From an uncultured Eubacteriales bacterium (lineage in GTDB: Bacteria; Bacillota; Clostridia; Lachnospirales; Anaerotignaceae): a DNA stretch of 26,496 bases. Positions 7,568 through 16,292 of this stretch are shown here, piece by piece (position 1 is the first letter of the stretch; each line of letters opens with the position of its first letter). A model generated the notes under the pieces. It was not told where the DNA came from and searched no databases. It worked only from the letters and a program-made list of their open reading frames with translations. Position numbers and translations under genes: made by a program. The stretch covers positions 1 to 26,496 of the forward strand of contig CAKTER010000005.1 of the NCBI GenBank assembly GCA_934552695.1, in the 5' to 3' direction.

Positions 7568-8512
7568 ATGGAATTTCATCATCGTTCGATTCTGCTGCCG
7601 GAGTGCATGGAGGCGTTGGCCATTGACCCCGCCGGGGTGTATGTGGATGGGACGCTGGGCGGCGGCGGGCATTCCGAAGCCATTTGCCGGCACCTGACCA
7701 CCGGACGGCTGATTGGCATTGACCGGGATACCGATGCATTGCGGGCGGCCGGGAAGAGATTGGCCCCCTTTGGCGACCGGGTCACGTTGATTCATAACAA
7801 CTACGAAAACCTGCCTCAGGCACTGGCAGAAGCCGGGGTGGAGCGGGTGGACGGGATTCTTTTGGATTTGGGCGTTTCGTCGTACCAGCTGGACGAGGCG
7901 GAACGGGGCTTTAGCTACCAGCACGATGCGCCGCTGGATATGCGGATGGATCGCAGCAACCCCCTTTCGGCCTACCAGGTGGTCAACGAGTGGCCCCAAG
8001 AGCTGCTGGCCGACATTTTGTGGCGGTACGGCGAGGAGCAGTGGAGCAAGCGCATTGCGGAATTTATTGTCCGGGCCCGGCAGGAGCGGCCCCTTGCTAC
8101 CACCGGGGAGCTGGTGGCGGTCATTAAGCAGGCGGTGCCCAAGGGCGCCCGCCGGGAGGGCCCCCATCCGGCCAAACGGAGCTTTCAGGCTATCCGCATC
8201 GCCGTGAACGACGAGCTGGGGGGGCTGGAGCGGGTGCTGGAACGTATCCCCGCTTGCTTAAACGATGGCGGCCGGGTGGCCATTATCACCTTCCATTCCT
8301 TGGAGGACCGGATGGTGAAGGAGGCTTTCCGTACCTGGGCCGACCCCTGTACCTGCCCCCGGGACTTCCCGGTGTGCGTGTGCGGGAAAAAGCCCTTGGG
8401 CCGGGTAGTGACCCGGAAGCCCCTGGTGCCGTCAGCGGGGGAGCTGGAGGAAAACCCCCGGGCCCGCAGCGCCAAATTGCGGGTGTTTGAGCGGCGGCTT
8501 ACAAAAGATTAA
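7568..8512 (+). CDS. rsmH: 16S rRNA (cytosine1402-N4)-methyltransferase
   Basis: A 314-residue S-adenosylmethionine-dependent methyltransferase (formerly MraW) that modifies C1402 in the decoding centre of 16S rRNA. The AdoMet-binding motif DGTLGGGGHS is at residues 27-36, with GIDRD at 50-54. LLDLGVSSYQLD, the GFSYQHDAPLDMRMD block and the C-terminal ITFHSLEDR motif are all present. A Cys-rich CTCPRDFPVCVCG segment near the C-terminus is typical of the family. The frame is open upstream to within mraZ, but the ATG at 7568 with GGAAGGGAG ahead of it gives the standard N-terminus. A 174-base non-coding gap separates it from ftsL. Confidence 0.97.
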   Translation: MEFHHRSILLPECMEALAIDPAGVYVDGTLGGGGHSEAICRHLTTGRLIGIDRDTDALRAAGKRLAPFGDRVTLIHNNYENLPQALAEAGVERVDGILLDLGVSSYQLDEAERGFSYQHDAPLDMRMDRSNPLSAYQVVNEWPQELLADILWRYGEEQWSKRIAEFIVRARQERPLATTGELVAVIKQAVPKGARREGPHPAKRSFQAIRIAVNDELGGLERVLERIPACLNDGGRVAIITFHSLEDRMVKEAFRTWADPCTCPRDFPVCVCGKKPLGRVVTRKPLVPSAGELEENPRARSAKLRVFERRLTKD

Positions 8513-8686
8513 AAAACGGGGGCGGCGGTCGTTGCCGGGGACCCGAAACGGGAATAAAACGGGAATAAAAGGAAACAAAGGCGGCGGCTCCCGGCGGAGC
8601 AAAGCCGGCTACCAGCAAGAAATAAAAAAGGCCCGCCGAAAAGCGGCCTTGGGATATAAGAATCCAGAACAGGGCAGGGAGAAGCT

Positions 8687-9229
8687 ATGGCGTACAAAGC
8701 CGGAAAACATCTGCATACCACCCATCCGTCCGTCCGGCCGCCGGAGCGGGTGTATCGTTCCTATGGCAGCCTGGCCTATGCGCCGGAGGAGCTGCCCCGG
8801 GAGGAAGTGCGCCCGGAGGAGGGGCCCTCTGTCCGGCGGGAAAAGCCCCAAAGCTTTTGGAAGGCCCGGTTACACCTGCTTTTTTTGGTGAGCGTGGTGT
8901 TTGTGGGGGCTATTGCCGTGGCAGGCTCCTTTGCCGTGCTCAAGCAGGAGCAGGTGAAGCTGAGCCGGATGCAGGACGAGCTTGCGACCTTGCAAAGCGC
9001 CAATGTGGCGTTGGAGGCCGAAATTACCGAAGAGATAAATCTGGATTATGTGGAACAGGAGGCAAAGGGCCGGTTGGGCATGAGCGAGCCGCAGTCGTAT
9101 CAGATTGTGTACATCGACGTGCCCCGGGAAAGCACAACAACCCAGTATGCCGAGGAGACCCCGGAAAAAACGTCGGTGTTTTCCATCGGCTCTATGGGAA
9201 ATCTTTTTAACAGGACGGATAAAAAATGA
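8687..9229 (+). CDS. ftsL: Cell division protein FtsL-like
   Basis: A 180-residue bitopic membrane protein. The N-terminal cytoplasmic part (1-60) is Pro/Glu/Arg-rich. A transmembrane helix spans about 62-84, followed by a short coiled coil (85-116) and the A-GRLGMSEPQSYQIVYI motif (about 126-143) typical of FtsL/DivIC proteins. FtsL bridges the divisome with DivIC and FtsQ/DivIB outside the membrane. The assignment rests on this layout plus position between rsmH and the class B penicillin-binding protein, since sequence conservation in the family is low. Its TGA overlaps the next ATG (ATGA), suggesting coupled translation. The gap upstream holds an 11-bp tandem duplication (8549-8570) and a small hairpin (8628-8650) without a T tract. 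Confidence 0.85.
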   Translation: MAYKAGKHLHTTHPSVRPPERVYRSYGSLAYAPEELPREEVRPEEGPSVRREKPQSFWKARLHLLFLVSVVFVGAIAVAGSFAVLKQEQVKLSRMQDELATLQSANVALEAEITEEINLDYVEQEAKGRLGMSEPQSYQIVYIDVPRESTTTQYAEETPEKTSVFSIGSMGNLFNRTDKK

Positions 9230-11433
9230 AAAAACGCCGTGGGATGGACATCCGAATTAAAGCTTTTTTGGCGGTTTTTGTGGCCTGTCTAACGGGCCTG
9301 GGGGGACGGGTCGGCTATTTAAAGCTGGCCAAGGGCGCCGAATACGAAACCAAGGCCAAAACCCAGCAGGTCAGCCGGTACGATGTGACCACTTCTCCCA
9401 ACCGCGGCGCAATCCTAGACCGTAATAAGCAGGCGCTGGCCCTGAGTACTACGGTCTATAATATTATTCTGGATGTGCGGGTGTTGGTACAGTACCCTAC
9501 CGCCGAGCAGGAAAAAACCATTACCGCCCTCAGCGAGGTGCTGGGGCTGGATTTGGATACCCTAAAAAGCTATATTGAGCTGGTTGACCCGGAGAAAAAG
9601 ATTCCCCGGCTGGATACCAGCTGGAAGGTGCTGGCCACCAAACAGGAGCGGGAGGTCAAGGAGGAGCTGGAAAGCCGGGAGCTGAAGGGCTTGGTGTTTC
9701 AAAAGGATACCAAGCGGGCGTATGTGGCCGGCAGCACCGGCGCCCCGGTGATTGGGTTTGTCCGGGGGGATACCAGCTGGGGACTGGAATACCAGTATAA
9801 CGACGCCATGTCCGGGGTAAATGGCCGGTCGTTTATTACCTACGAGGGCACCAACCAGATTGTGACCCAGGAGGTGGCGGCTCAGGACGGCGGTACCTGC
9901 ATTACCACCCTGGACTACACCCTGCAGCAGTATAGCGAGGAAACCGCCGCCGCAATGATGGCGGAATACAACGCCGAAAACACGGCGGTGCTGATTATGA
10001 ACCCCAAAACCGGCGAGGTGCTGGCCATGGCCCAAAGCCCGGGCTTTAACGCCAACGACCCGGCGGGGAAGCCCGAGAAATATACCCAGGAGGAATGGGA
10101 CGCATTGGACGAGAGCGCCCAGCTGGAGGTTCTGAACGCCGCCTGGAAAAACTTTTGTGTATCCTCCACCTTCGAGCCCGGCTCCGTGGTAAAGCCCATG
10201 GTGATGGCGGCGGCGCTGGAGGAGGGCCTTATCACGGCGGACGAGCAGTTTTATTGCGGCGGTGTGAAAACCGTGGCGGATACCGATATCCGTTGCTGGT
10301 ACCGCTCCGGTCACGGGATGCTTTCCGCCGAAGGGGTGCTGGCCCAGTCCTGCAACGTGGGCATGATGGATATTGGCGCCAAAATGGGGGCCAATCTGTT
10401 GCACCAATACTTAAAGGACTTTGGCTTTGGCAGCCGCACCGGCATCGACCTGCCCAACGAGGTCAGCGCCGCTTCGCTGATGTATTCCGCCGACCAGATG
10501 GGGCCCACGGAAATCGCCACCATGTCCTTTGGCCAGTCGTTTAACGCCACGCCCATTCAAATCTTAACGGCCTTTAACGCCGTTATCAACGGCGGCAAGC
10601 TGATGCGGCCCTATGTGGTCAGCCAGGTGGTGGACGCCGCCGGGAGCGTGGTGCAGGAAAACAAGCCCGAGGTGGTACGGACGGTAATCTCCCAGGAAAC
10701 CTCCGATACCATCCGGGAAATGCTGCGCTCCACCATGATTGAGGGCACGGGGAAAAAGGCGTATCTGGAGGGCTATTCCATCGGCGGCAAGACCGGTACC
10801 GCCCAGCAGGGCAACCGGGCCGAAAACGTCCACTCCCTGTCGTTTATCACCTATTTGCCGGTGGAGGACCCGGAGCTTTCGGTGATGGTGATTATCCACA
10901 AGTCCGAGTTTTATCAGGACGGCGTGACTTCGGCAGCCCCGGCCATGAAGAGCCTGCTGGAAAAAATTATCAAGTATAAAGCCATCGAGCCTACGGCGGC
11001 GGTGGTGGAGGGCTTGGCCGAAACCAAAAAGGTAACGCTGGATGACTTTACCGGTCAGCAGCTGGGGGACGTGTTTGTGAATTTGGACTATCTGGGGCTG
11101 GAGGCCGAGATTGTGGGCAGCGGCAACCTGGTGGTCAATCAGGCGCCCCACGGCGGCACGGTGGTAGAGGAAGGCTCGAAGATTTTGTTATATGTGGAAA
11201 AGGGCGCCGAGGAAGGCGATACGGTACAGGTACCCGACGTAACGGGAAAAACCTACGACGAGGCTGTTTCTGCCCTGATGGAAAAAGGGTTTTCGGCATT
11301 GTTTGTGGGTACGACCGAGGGTACCGTGACCGAGCAGGAGCCCCGGGCGGGTCTGAGCGTAGCCGCCGGCAGCGACGTGACCCTGACCCTGAGCGGGGAA
11401 AGCGCCCCGGCGGAGGAAACCCCGGCCGAATAA
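9226..11433 (+). CDS. pbpB: Class B penicillin-binding protein with two PASTA domains
   Basis: A 735-residue peptidoglycan transpeptidase, probably the division-specific enzyme equivalent to B. subtilis PbpB (PBP2B/FtsI), which is of similar length and also carries two PASTA domains. It has an N-terminal membrane anchor (about 10-30), then a dimerisation domain with RGAILDRN (60-67). The transpeptidase domain has catalytic S320 in GSVVKP (K323), SCN at 375-377 and KTG at 522-524. PASTA domains span about 603-660 and 666-724, ending in an Ala/Glu-rich tail. It crosslinks septal peptidoglycan with an FtsW-type polymerase. The start overlaps the ftsL stop. Gene order ftsL-pbpB-spoVD-murE matches Bacillus. 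Confidence 0.9.
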   Translation: MKKRRGMDIRIKAFLAVFVACLTGLGGRVGYLKLAKGAEYETKAKTQQVSRYDVTTSPNRGAILDRNKQALALSTTVYNIILDVRVLVQYPTAEQEKTITALSEVLGLDLDTLKSYIELVDPEKKIPRLDTSWKVLATKQEREVKEELESRELKGLVFQKDTKRAYVAGSTGAPVIGFVRGDTSWGLEYQYNDAMSGVNGRSFITYEGTNQIVTQEVAAQDGGTCITTLDYTLQQYSEETAAAMMAEYNAENTAVLIMNPKTGEVLAMAQSPGFNANDPAGKPEKYTQEEWDALDESAQLEVLNAAWKNFCVSSTFEPGSVVKPMVMAAALEEGLITADEQFYCGGVKTVADTDIRCWYRSGHGMLSAEGVLAQSCNVGMMDIGAKMGANLLHQYLKDFGFGSRTGIDLPNEVSAASLMYSADQMGPTEIATMSFGQSFNATPIQILTAFNAVINGGKLMRPYVVSQVVDAAGSVVQENKPEVVRTVISQETSDTIREMLRSTMIEGTGKKAYLEGYSIGGKTGTAQQGNRAENVHSLSFITYLPVEDPELSVMVIIHKSEFYQDGVTSAAPAMKSLLEKIIKYKAIEPTAAVVEGLAETKKVTLDDFTGQQLGDVFVNLDYLGLEAEIVGSGNLVVNQAPHGGTVVEEGSKILLYVEKGAEEGDTVQVPDVTGKTYDEAVSALMEKGFSALFVGTTEGTVTEQEPRAGLSVAAGSDVTLTLSGESAPAEETPAE

Positions 11434-11520
11434 CAGGGGAGAGGAAGAGGGCTTGTTGACGGCATAACCCGGCGATTTGCGCCATAGGCTGTTTTAAAAC
11501 CACAAAAAGGTGGGAACGCC

Positions 11521-13464
11521 ATGGAAGCGCCGGGGATAGGAGTAAAAAAGCGGCTGCTGGCGCTGTTGGCCGGCGCCGTTGCCGGTTTTTTGGTGCTGTG
11601 CGCCCGGGTGGCCTACATCCAAACGGCCCGGGGCCCGGCCTTGCAAAGGATGGCCTACGATCAGCAGACCCGGGACCGGCTCATCACCCCTCGGCGGGGG
11701 AGCATTTTAGACCGGAACGGGGTGGGCTTGGCCCTCACCCGGTCGGTGTATGCCGTCAGCGTTATTCCGGCGCAAATCGCCGACCGGGAAGCCACTGCCC
11801 GGTATTTGGCCCAAACGCTGGAGCTGGATTACGCCGGCGTGCTGGACAAGGTAAGCCGCCGGGTGGCGCTGGTCCGCATTGCCACCAAGGTGGAGCCGGA
11901 GGTGGCCATGGCCATCCGGCAGGCCGATTGGCCCGGCGTGGCGGTTGACGAGGACGTAAAACGGGTGTATCCTTACGGAAGCCTGGCCGCACAGGTCATT
12001 GGCTTTGTGGGCCGGGATAATCAGGGCGTGTTGGGGCTGGAAGCCAAATACGACGCCGCTTTGGCCGGGAGCCAAGGAAAGATTTTGACCCGGACCGATT
12101 CCCGGGGGCTGGAGGTCAGCCCTGCGCAGGAGCGGGTGGCGCCGGTGGATGGGCTGGATTTGGTGACCACGCTGGATGCTGTGGTGCAGCAATACGCCGA
12201 GCAAACGCTGGCGGCGGCGCTGACGGCCAAGGGCGCTAAACGGGGGCTGATTTTGGTGATGGACCCCCGGGACGGCGGGATGTTGGCCATGGCGGTAGCC
12301 CCGGATTTTGACCTAAACGACCCCTTTACCATCAACGACCCGGCGCTGTTGGCCCAATGGGAGGACTTAAGCGCCGAGGAACAGACCATTGCCCTGAACA
12401 AAATGTGGCGGAATACCGCCATCAACGACACCTACGAGCCGGGGTCAACCTTTAAGATTGTTACGGCCTCGGCCGGACTGGAGGAGGGGGTGGTAACCCC
12501 CGAAAGCCCCTTTGTATGTACCGGGGCCTATACCGTGGGCGACCGGCGCATTAAGTGCTGGCGCAGTCCCCGGAGCCACGGGGCCGAAACCTTTTTGCAA
12601 GGGGTGCAAAACTCCTGCAACCCGGTGTTTATGCAGGTGGCGGAGCGGCTGGGGGCCGACCGGTTTTACGAGTATTTGCTGCGGTTCGGCTTTGACCAAA
12701 AGACCGGTATCGACCTGCCCGGCGAGGCCGTGGGCATTTTACACAAGCGGGAAAACGTGGGGCCGGTGGAGCTGGCCACCATGTCCTTTGGGCAATCGCT
12801 GCAAATTACGCCCCTCCAGCTTCTGAAAGCGGCGGCGGCGGCCGTCAACGGCGGCTGGGCGGTAACGCCCCATGTGGGGGCGGGGCTGCGGAATGAGGCC
12901 GGGGAAATGGTGGAAACCTTTTCCTATCCGGTAGAGGAGCGGATTTTGTCCCAGCAAACCTCCGACACCATGCGGATGATTTTGGAAAGCGTGGTGCGGG
13001 AGGGTACCGGCCACAAGGCCTATTTGCCGGGGTATCGGGTAGGGGGGAAAACCGCTACCAGTGAAAAGCTGCCCCGGAAAAGCGGCAAATACATTGCCTC
13101 GTTTTTAAGCTTTGCCCCGGCGGAGGCTCCCCGGGTGATGGCTCTGGTGCTTATCGACGAGCCCCAGGGCGTGTATTACGGCGGCACGGTGGCCGGGCCG
13201 GTGATGCAGGAGCTATTGGCCAATATTTTGCCCTATCTGGGGGTGGAGCCCCTTTACGACGGGGAGGAGCAGCAGCTGTCGGAGGTGCAGACGGCGGAAA
13301 TGCCGGAGGTGGCGGGATTGCCGGTAGCGGAGGCCCAGACCCGGTTGAAAGAAGCCGGCCTGCTGTACCGGGTGGAGGGCGCAGGCGCAGCGATTACGGC
13401 CCAGCTGCCCCGGGCCGGAGAAACCATCCATAAAACGACAACGGTGATTTTGTATACCGAATAG
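11521..13464 (+). CDS. spoVD: Class B penicillin-binding protein, SpoVD-like, with KTA in place of KTG
   Basis: A 647-residue transpeptidase, almost exactly the length of B. subtilis SpoVD, with one C-terminal PASTA domain (about 592-645) and the same place between pbpB and murE. SpoVD crosslinks spore cortex peptidoglycan, so this call suggests a spore former; a second vegetative class B enzyme is the alternative. It has an N-terminal anchor (9-30) and RGSILDRNG (59-67). Catalytic S309 lies in GSTFK (K312), with SCN at 365-367. The third motif reads KTA (510-512; codon 13054-13056 is GCT) rather than KTG. The 87-base gap upstream holds the palindrome GTTTTAAAAC, and AAAAGGTGG forms the ribosome binding site. 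I do not see a reliable sporulation promoter. Confidence 0.8.
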   Translation: MEAPGIGVKKRLLALLAGAVAGFLVLCARVAYIQTARGPALQRMAYDQQTRDRLITPRRGSILDRNGVGLALTRSVYAVSVIPAQIADREATARYLAQTLELDYAGVLDKVSRRVALVRIATKVEPEVAMAIRQADWPGVAVDEDVKRVYPYGSLAAQVIGFVGRDNQGVLGLEAKYDAALAGSQGKILTRTDSRGLEVSPAQERVAPVDGLDLVTTLDAVVQQYAEQTLAAALTAKGAKRGLILVMDPRDGGMLAMAVAPDFDLNDPFTINDPALLAQWEDLSAEEQTIALNKMWRNTAINDTYEPGSTFKIVTASAGLEEGVVTPESPFVCTGAYTVGDRRIKCWRSPRSHGAETFLQGVQNSCNPVFMQVAERLGADRFYEYLLRFGFDQKTGIDLPGEAVGILHKRENVGPVELATMSFGQSLQITPLQLLKAAAAAVNGGWAVTPHVGAGLRNEAGEMVETFSYPVEERILSQQTSDTMRMILESVVREGTGHKAYLPGYRVGGKTATSEKLPRKSGKYIASFLSFAPAEAPRVMALVLIDEPQGVYYGGTVAGPVMQELLANILPYLGVEPLYDGEEQQLSEVQTAEMPEVAGLPVAEAQTRLKEAGLLYRVEGAGAAITAQLPRAGETIHKTTTVILYTE

Positions 13465-13499
13465 ATACACCGATACCCATTCACAAAGGAGGGCAAACC

Positions 13500-14942
13500 A
13501 TGAAACTGGCAGAGCTGTTAGAGGGTTTGACATATGAAACGGCGGCGGGGAGTACCGACCGGGAGGTGACCGGGCTGGCCTATGACTCCCGCAAGGTGGC
13601 GCCGGGGGACGTGTTCTTTTGCATTCGGGGCTTGCAAACCGACGGGCACAAATATGCGGCCCAGGCGGCGGCCGCCGGAGCGGTGGCGCTGGTGTGCGAG
13701 GAGGCCCCGGCGGGGTTGCCGGAGAACGTGGCTGTGATTGTGACCCCCGACAGCCGGGTGGCCATGGCCCAGGCGGCGGATACCTGGTGCGGGCACCCCA
13801 CGGAGCAGCTGCGGCTGGTGGGGATTACCGGTACCAACGGCAAAACCACTACCACCTATCTGTTACGCTCCATTTTGATGGACGCCGGGCGCAAAACCGG
13901 GGTTATCGGCACCATTGGGAACATGGTGGGCGATAAAATGCTCCACGCCGAGCACACCACCCCCGAAAGCCTGGATTTGTCCCTGCTGATGCGGGAGATG
14001 GTAGACGCAGGGGTGCAGGACGTGTTTATGGAGGTTTCGTCCCATGCGCTGGCCCTGCACCGGGTGGATGGCTGCCGCTACCGGGTGGGGGTATTTACCA
14101 ATTTGACCCAAGACCATTTGGACTACCACAAGACCATGGAAAACTACAAGCAGGCCAAGGGCTTGCTCTTTGCCCGGTGCGAAAAGGCCGTGGTGAACGC
14201 CGATGACGAGGCCGGGGCCTATATGGCGGCCCGGTGCCCCGGGGAGGTATTGACCTATGCCATCGACCGGCCCGCCGATTTGCGGGCGGAGCAGGTGGAA
14301 ATCACCGCTACCGGGGTATCGTTCCAATTAGACTACGCCGGGAAGCAGTGGCCGGTGCGGCTGGCTATCCCCGGCAAGTTTAGCGTGTATAATGCGTTGG
14401 GGGCCATAGGGGCCTGCTTGCATTTGGGGGTGCCTATGGAAACCATTTTGCAGGGGCTTTCCGAAAACCGGGGCGTGCCCGGCCGGTTCCAGACCATTCC
14501 CGGCAAGCATGGGTTTAATGCGATTGTAGACTATGCCCACACCCCCGATGGGCTGGAAAATATTTTAAAAACCGCCCGGGAGTTTACCAAGGGCCGGATT
14601 ATTACGGTATTTGGCTGCGGCGGCGACCGGGACCGCACCAAACGGCCCATTATGGGGAAAATTGCCGGGACTTTGTCGGATTATTGCGTGATTACCTCCG
14701 ACAACCCCCGGACGGAAAACCCGGAAACCATTTTGCTGGATGTGGAAGTGGGAATGCAGCGGACTTCCTGCGAGTATGAAAAAGAACTGGATCGGCGGAA
14801 GGCCATTTTCCGGGCGGTAGAGCTGGCTCGGCCCGGGGACTTGGTGGTGGTGGCCGGGAAAGGCCACGAGGACTATCAGATTTTTGCCGACCGTACCATC
14901 CATTTTGACGATGTGGAAGTGGTAAAGGAGGCCTTGCAATGA
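13500..14942 (+). CDS. murE: UDP-MurNAc-L-Ala-D-Glu:meso-diaminopimelate ligase
   Basis: A 480-residue cytoplasmic Mur ligase that adds the third residue of the peptidoglycan stem peptide. The ATP loop GTNGKTT is at 111-117. The substrate-binding segment is EHTTPESLDL, and K220 in QAKGLLF fits the carbamylated lysine. The amino-acid selectivity motif DNPR (401-404) is diagnostic for meso-diaminopimelate rather than lysine. The start has an excellent AAAGGAGG. The last bases overlap murF (ATGA), so the two are translationally coupled. It is intact and typical in length. Confidence 0.97.
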   Translation: MKLAELLEGLTYETAAGSTDREVTGLAYDSRKVAPGDVFFCIRGLQTDGHKYAAQAAAAGAVALVCEEAPAGLPENVAVIVTPDSRVAMAQAADTWCGHPTEQLRLVGITGTNGKTTTTYLLRSILMDAGRKTGVIGTIGNMVGDKMLHAEHTTPESLDLSLLMREMVDAGVQDVFMEVSSHALALHRVDGCRYRVGVFTNLTQDHLDYHKTMENYKQAKGLLFARCEKAVVNADDEAGAYMAARCPGEVLTYAIDRPADLRAEQVEITATGVSFQLDYAGKQWPVRLAIPGKFSVYNALGAIGACLHLGVPMETILQGLSENRGVPGRFQTIPGKHGFNAIVDYAHTPDGLENILKTAREFTKGRIITVFGCGGDRDRTKRPIMGKIAGTLSDYCVITSDNPRTENPETILLDVEVGMQRTSCEYEKELDRRKAIFRAVELARPGDLVVVAGKGHEDYQIFADRTIHFDDVEVVKEALQ

Positions 14943-16291
14943 AACCGACTCCTTTGGGAGAGATTGCCCGGGCGGTAGGCGGCGTTTTGCAAGGGCCGGC
15001 GGGGTGCGAGGTGTTTTTGGCCAACCATGTGACCATCGACAGCCGGACGGTACGGCCCGGCAGCCTGTTTGCGGCCCTGCCCGGGGAACGTACCGACGGC
15101 CACGCCTTTGTGGCGGCGGCCCAAAAGGCCGGGGCCGTGTGTGCGCTGGTGGAGCGGGAGACGGTCTCCGAGGGCTGTACCATTCGGGTGGACAACGTAG
15201 CGGCGGCCTTGGGACGGCTGGCCAAATGGTACCGGGAGCAATTTAATATCCCCGTGGTGGCCATTACCGGCAGCGTGGGCAAAACCACCACCAAGGACAT
15301 GATTGCCTCGGTGCTGGGCCAACGCTTTCAGGTGTTAAAAACCCAGGGGAATTTGAATAACCACCTGGGGGTGCCCCTGACCCTGTTAAGCCTGGAGCCG
15401 GGGCATCAGGCGGCGGTGATTGAAATGGGCATGAGCGGCCTGGGGGAGATTGCATACCTTTCCTCCTTGGCCCAGCCGGATGTGGCGGTGATTACCAACG
15501 TGGGGATTTCCCACATTGAAAAGCTGGGCAGCCGGGAGAACATTTTAAAGGCCAAGTGCGAGATTTTCCGGCACCTGAAGCCCGGGGGCACGGCCATTGT
15601 GAACGCCGATGACGAAATGCTGCCCCGGGCGGAATGGCTGATTCCGGCACGGCGGCTGTGGTATGGGGTGGAGAACCCGGCAGATGTATATGCCTCCGGG
15701 GTAGAAAGCCGGGGACTGGCGGGGAGCACCTGTACCATCCATACTCCCGGGGGGGAGTTCCCGGTGACGGTGCCTATGGCCGGGACGCATATGGTGCTGA
15801 ATGCCTTGGCGGCCACCGGCGTAGGGCTGGTGCTGGGGCTGGGCCCCAACGAAATCAAGGCCGGGATTGAAACCTTTACCCCCACCCAAATGCGAATGAC
15901 GGTAGAGCGTACACCGGCGGGGTTGACCGTCATCAACGACGCCTACAACGCCAACCCGGTTTCGACCAAGGCGGCGCTGGATGTGCTGGCCCGGGAGGAC
16001 AGCCGGAAAGTGGCGATTTTGGGGGATATGTACGAGCTGGGCCAGTTTGGCCCGGAGATGCACCGGGAGGTGGGGGAATACGCCGCCTCGCTGGGGCTAC
16101 AGTTGGTTTTGTGCGTGGGAGAGCTTTCAAAATACACCGCCGAGGGCAGCGAGGGTAAGTATTTTGCCACCCAGGAGGAGCTGTGGCAGGCCCTGCCGGA
16201 GCTGTTGCGGCCCGGCGATGTGATTTTGGTCAAGGCGTCCCGGGGGATGCATTTGGAAAAAACAGTGGAGAAATTGCAAGAGGTGAAGTAA
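14939..16291 (+). CDS. murF: UDP-MurNAc-tripeptide--D-Ala-D-Ala ligase
   Basis: A 450-residue Mur ligase that adds the D-Ala-D-Ala dipeptide to complete UDP-MurNAc-pentapeptide. The N-terminal substrate domain contains TIDSRTVRPGSLFAAL, the MurF-type binding segment. The ATP loop GSVGKTTTK is at 111-119, followed by TQGNLNNHLGVPLTLL and IEMGMSGLGEI. The C-terminal domain carries INDAYNANPVSTKAAL and LGDMYELG. The start overlaps the murE stop by four bases. The stop is separated from mraY by one base, consistent with a tightly coupled operon. No anomaly seen. Confidence 0.97.
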   Translation: MKPTPLGEIARAVGGVLQGPAGCEVFLANHVTIDSRTVRPGSLFAALPGERTDGHAFVAAAQKAGAVCALVERETVSEGCTIRVDNVAAALGRLAKWYREQFNIPVVAITGSVGKTTTKDMIASVLGQRFQVLKTQGNLNNHLGVPLTLLSLEPGHQAAVIEMGMSGLGEIAYLSSLAQPDVAVITNVGISHIEKLGSRENILKAKCEIFRHLKPGGTAIVNADDEMLPRAEWLIPARRLWYGVENPADVYASGVESRGLAGSTCTIHTPGGEFPVTVPMAGTHMVLNALAATGVGLVLGLGPNEIKAGIETFTPTQMRMTVERTPAGLTVINDAYNANPVSTKAALDVLAREDSRKVAILGDMYELGQFGPEMHREVGEYAASLGLQLVLCVGELSKYTAEGSEGKYFATQEELWQALPELLRPGDVILVKASRGMHLEKTVEKLQEVK

Positions 16292-16292
16292 C

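Noticed and set aside
11456..11490. Possible promoter before spoVD: TTGACG at 11456 and a sporulation-sigma-like CATAGGCT at 11483
   Set aside because: The TTGACG has no -10 at a usable distance, and the CATA-type box lacks a matching -35 at the spacing expected for sigma-E or sigma-K. Mapping of transcript starts would be needed.
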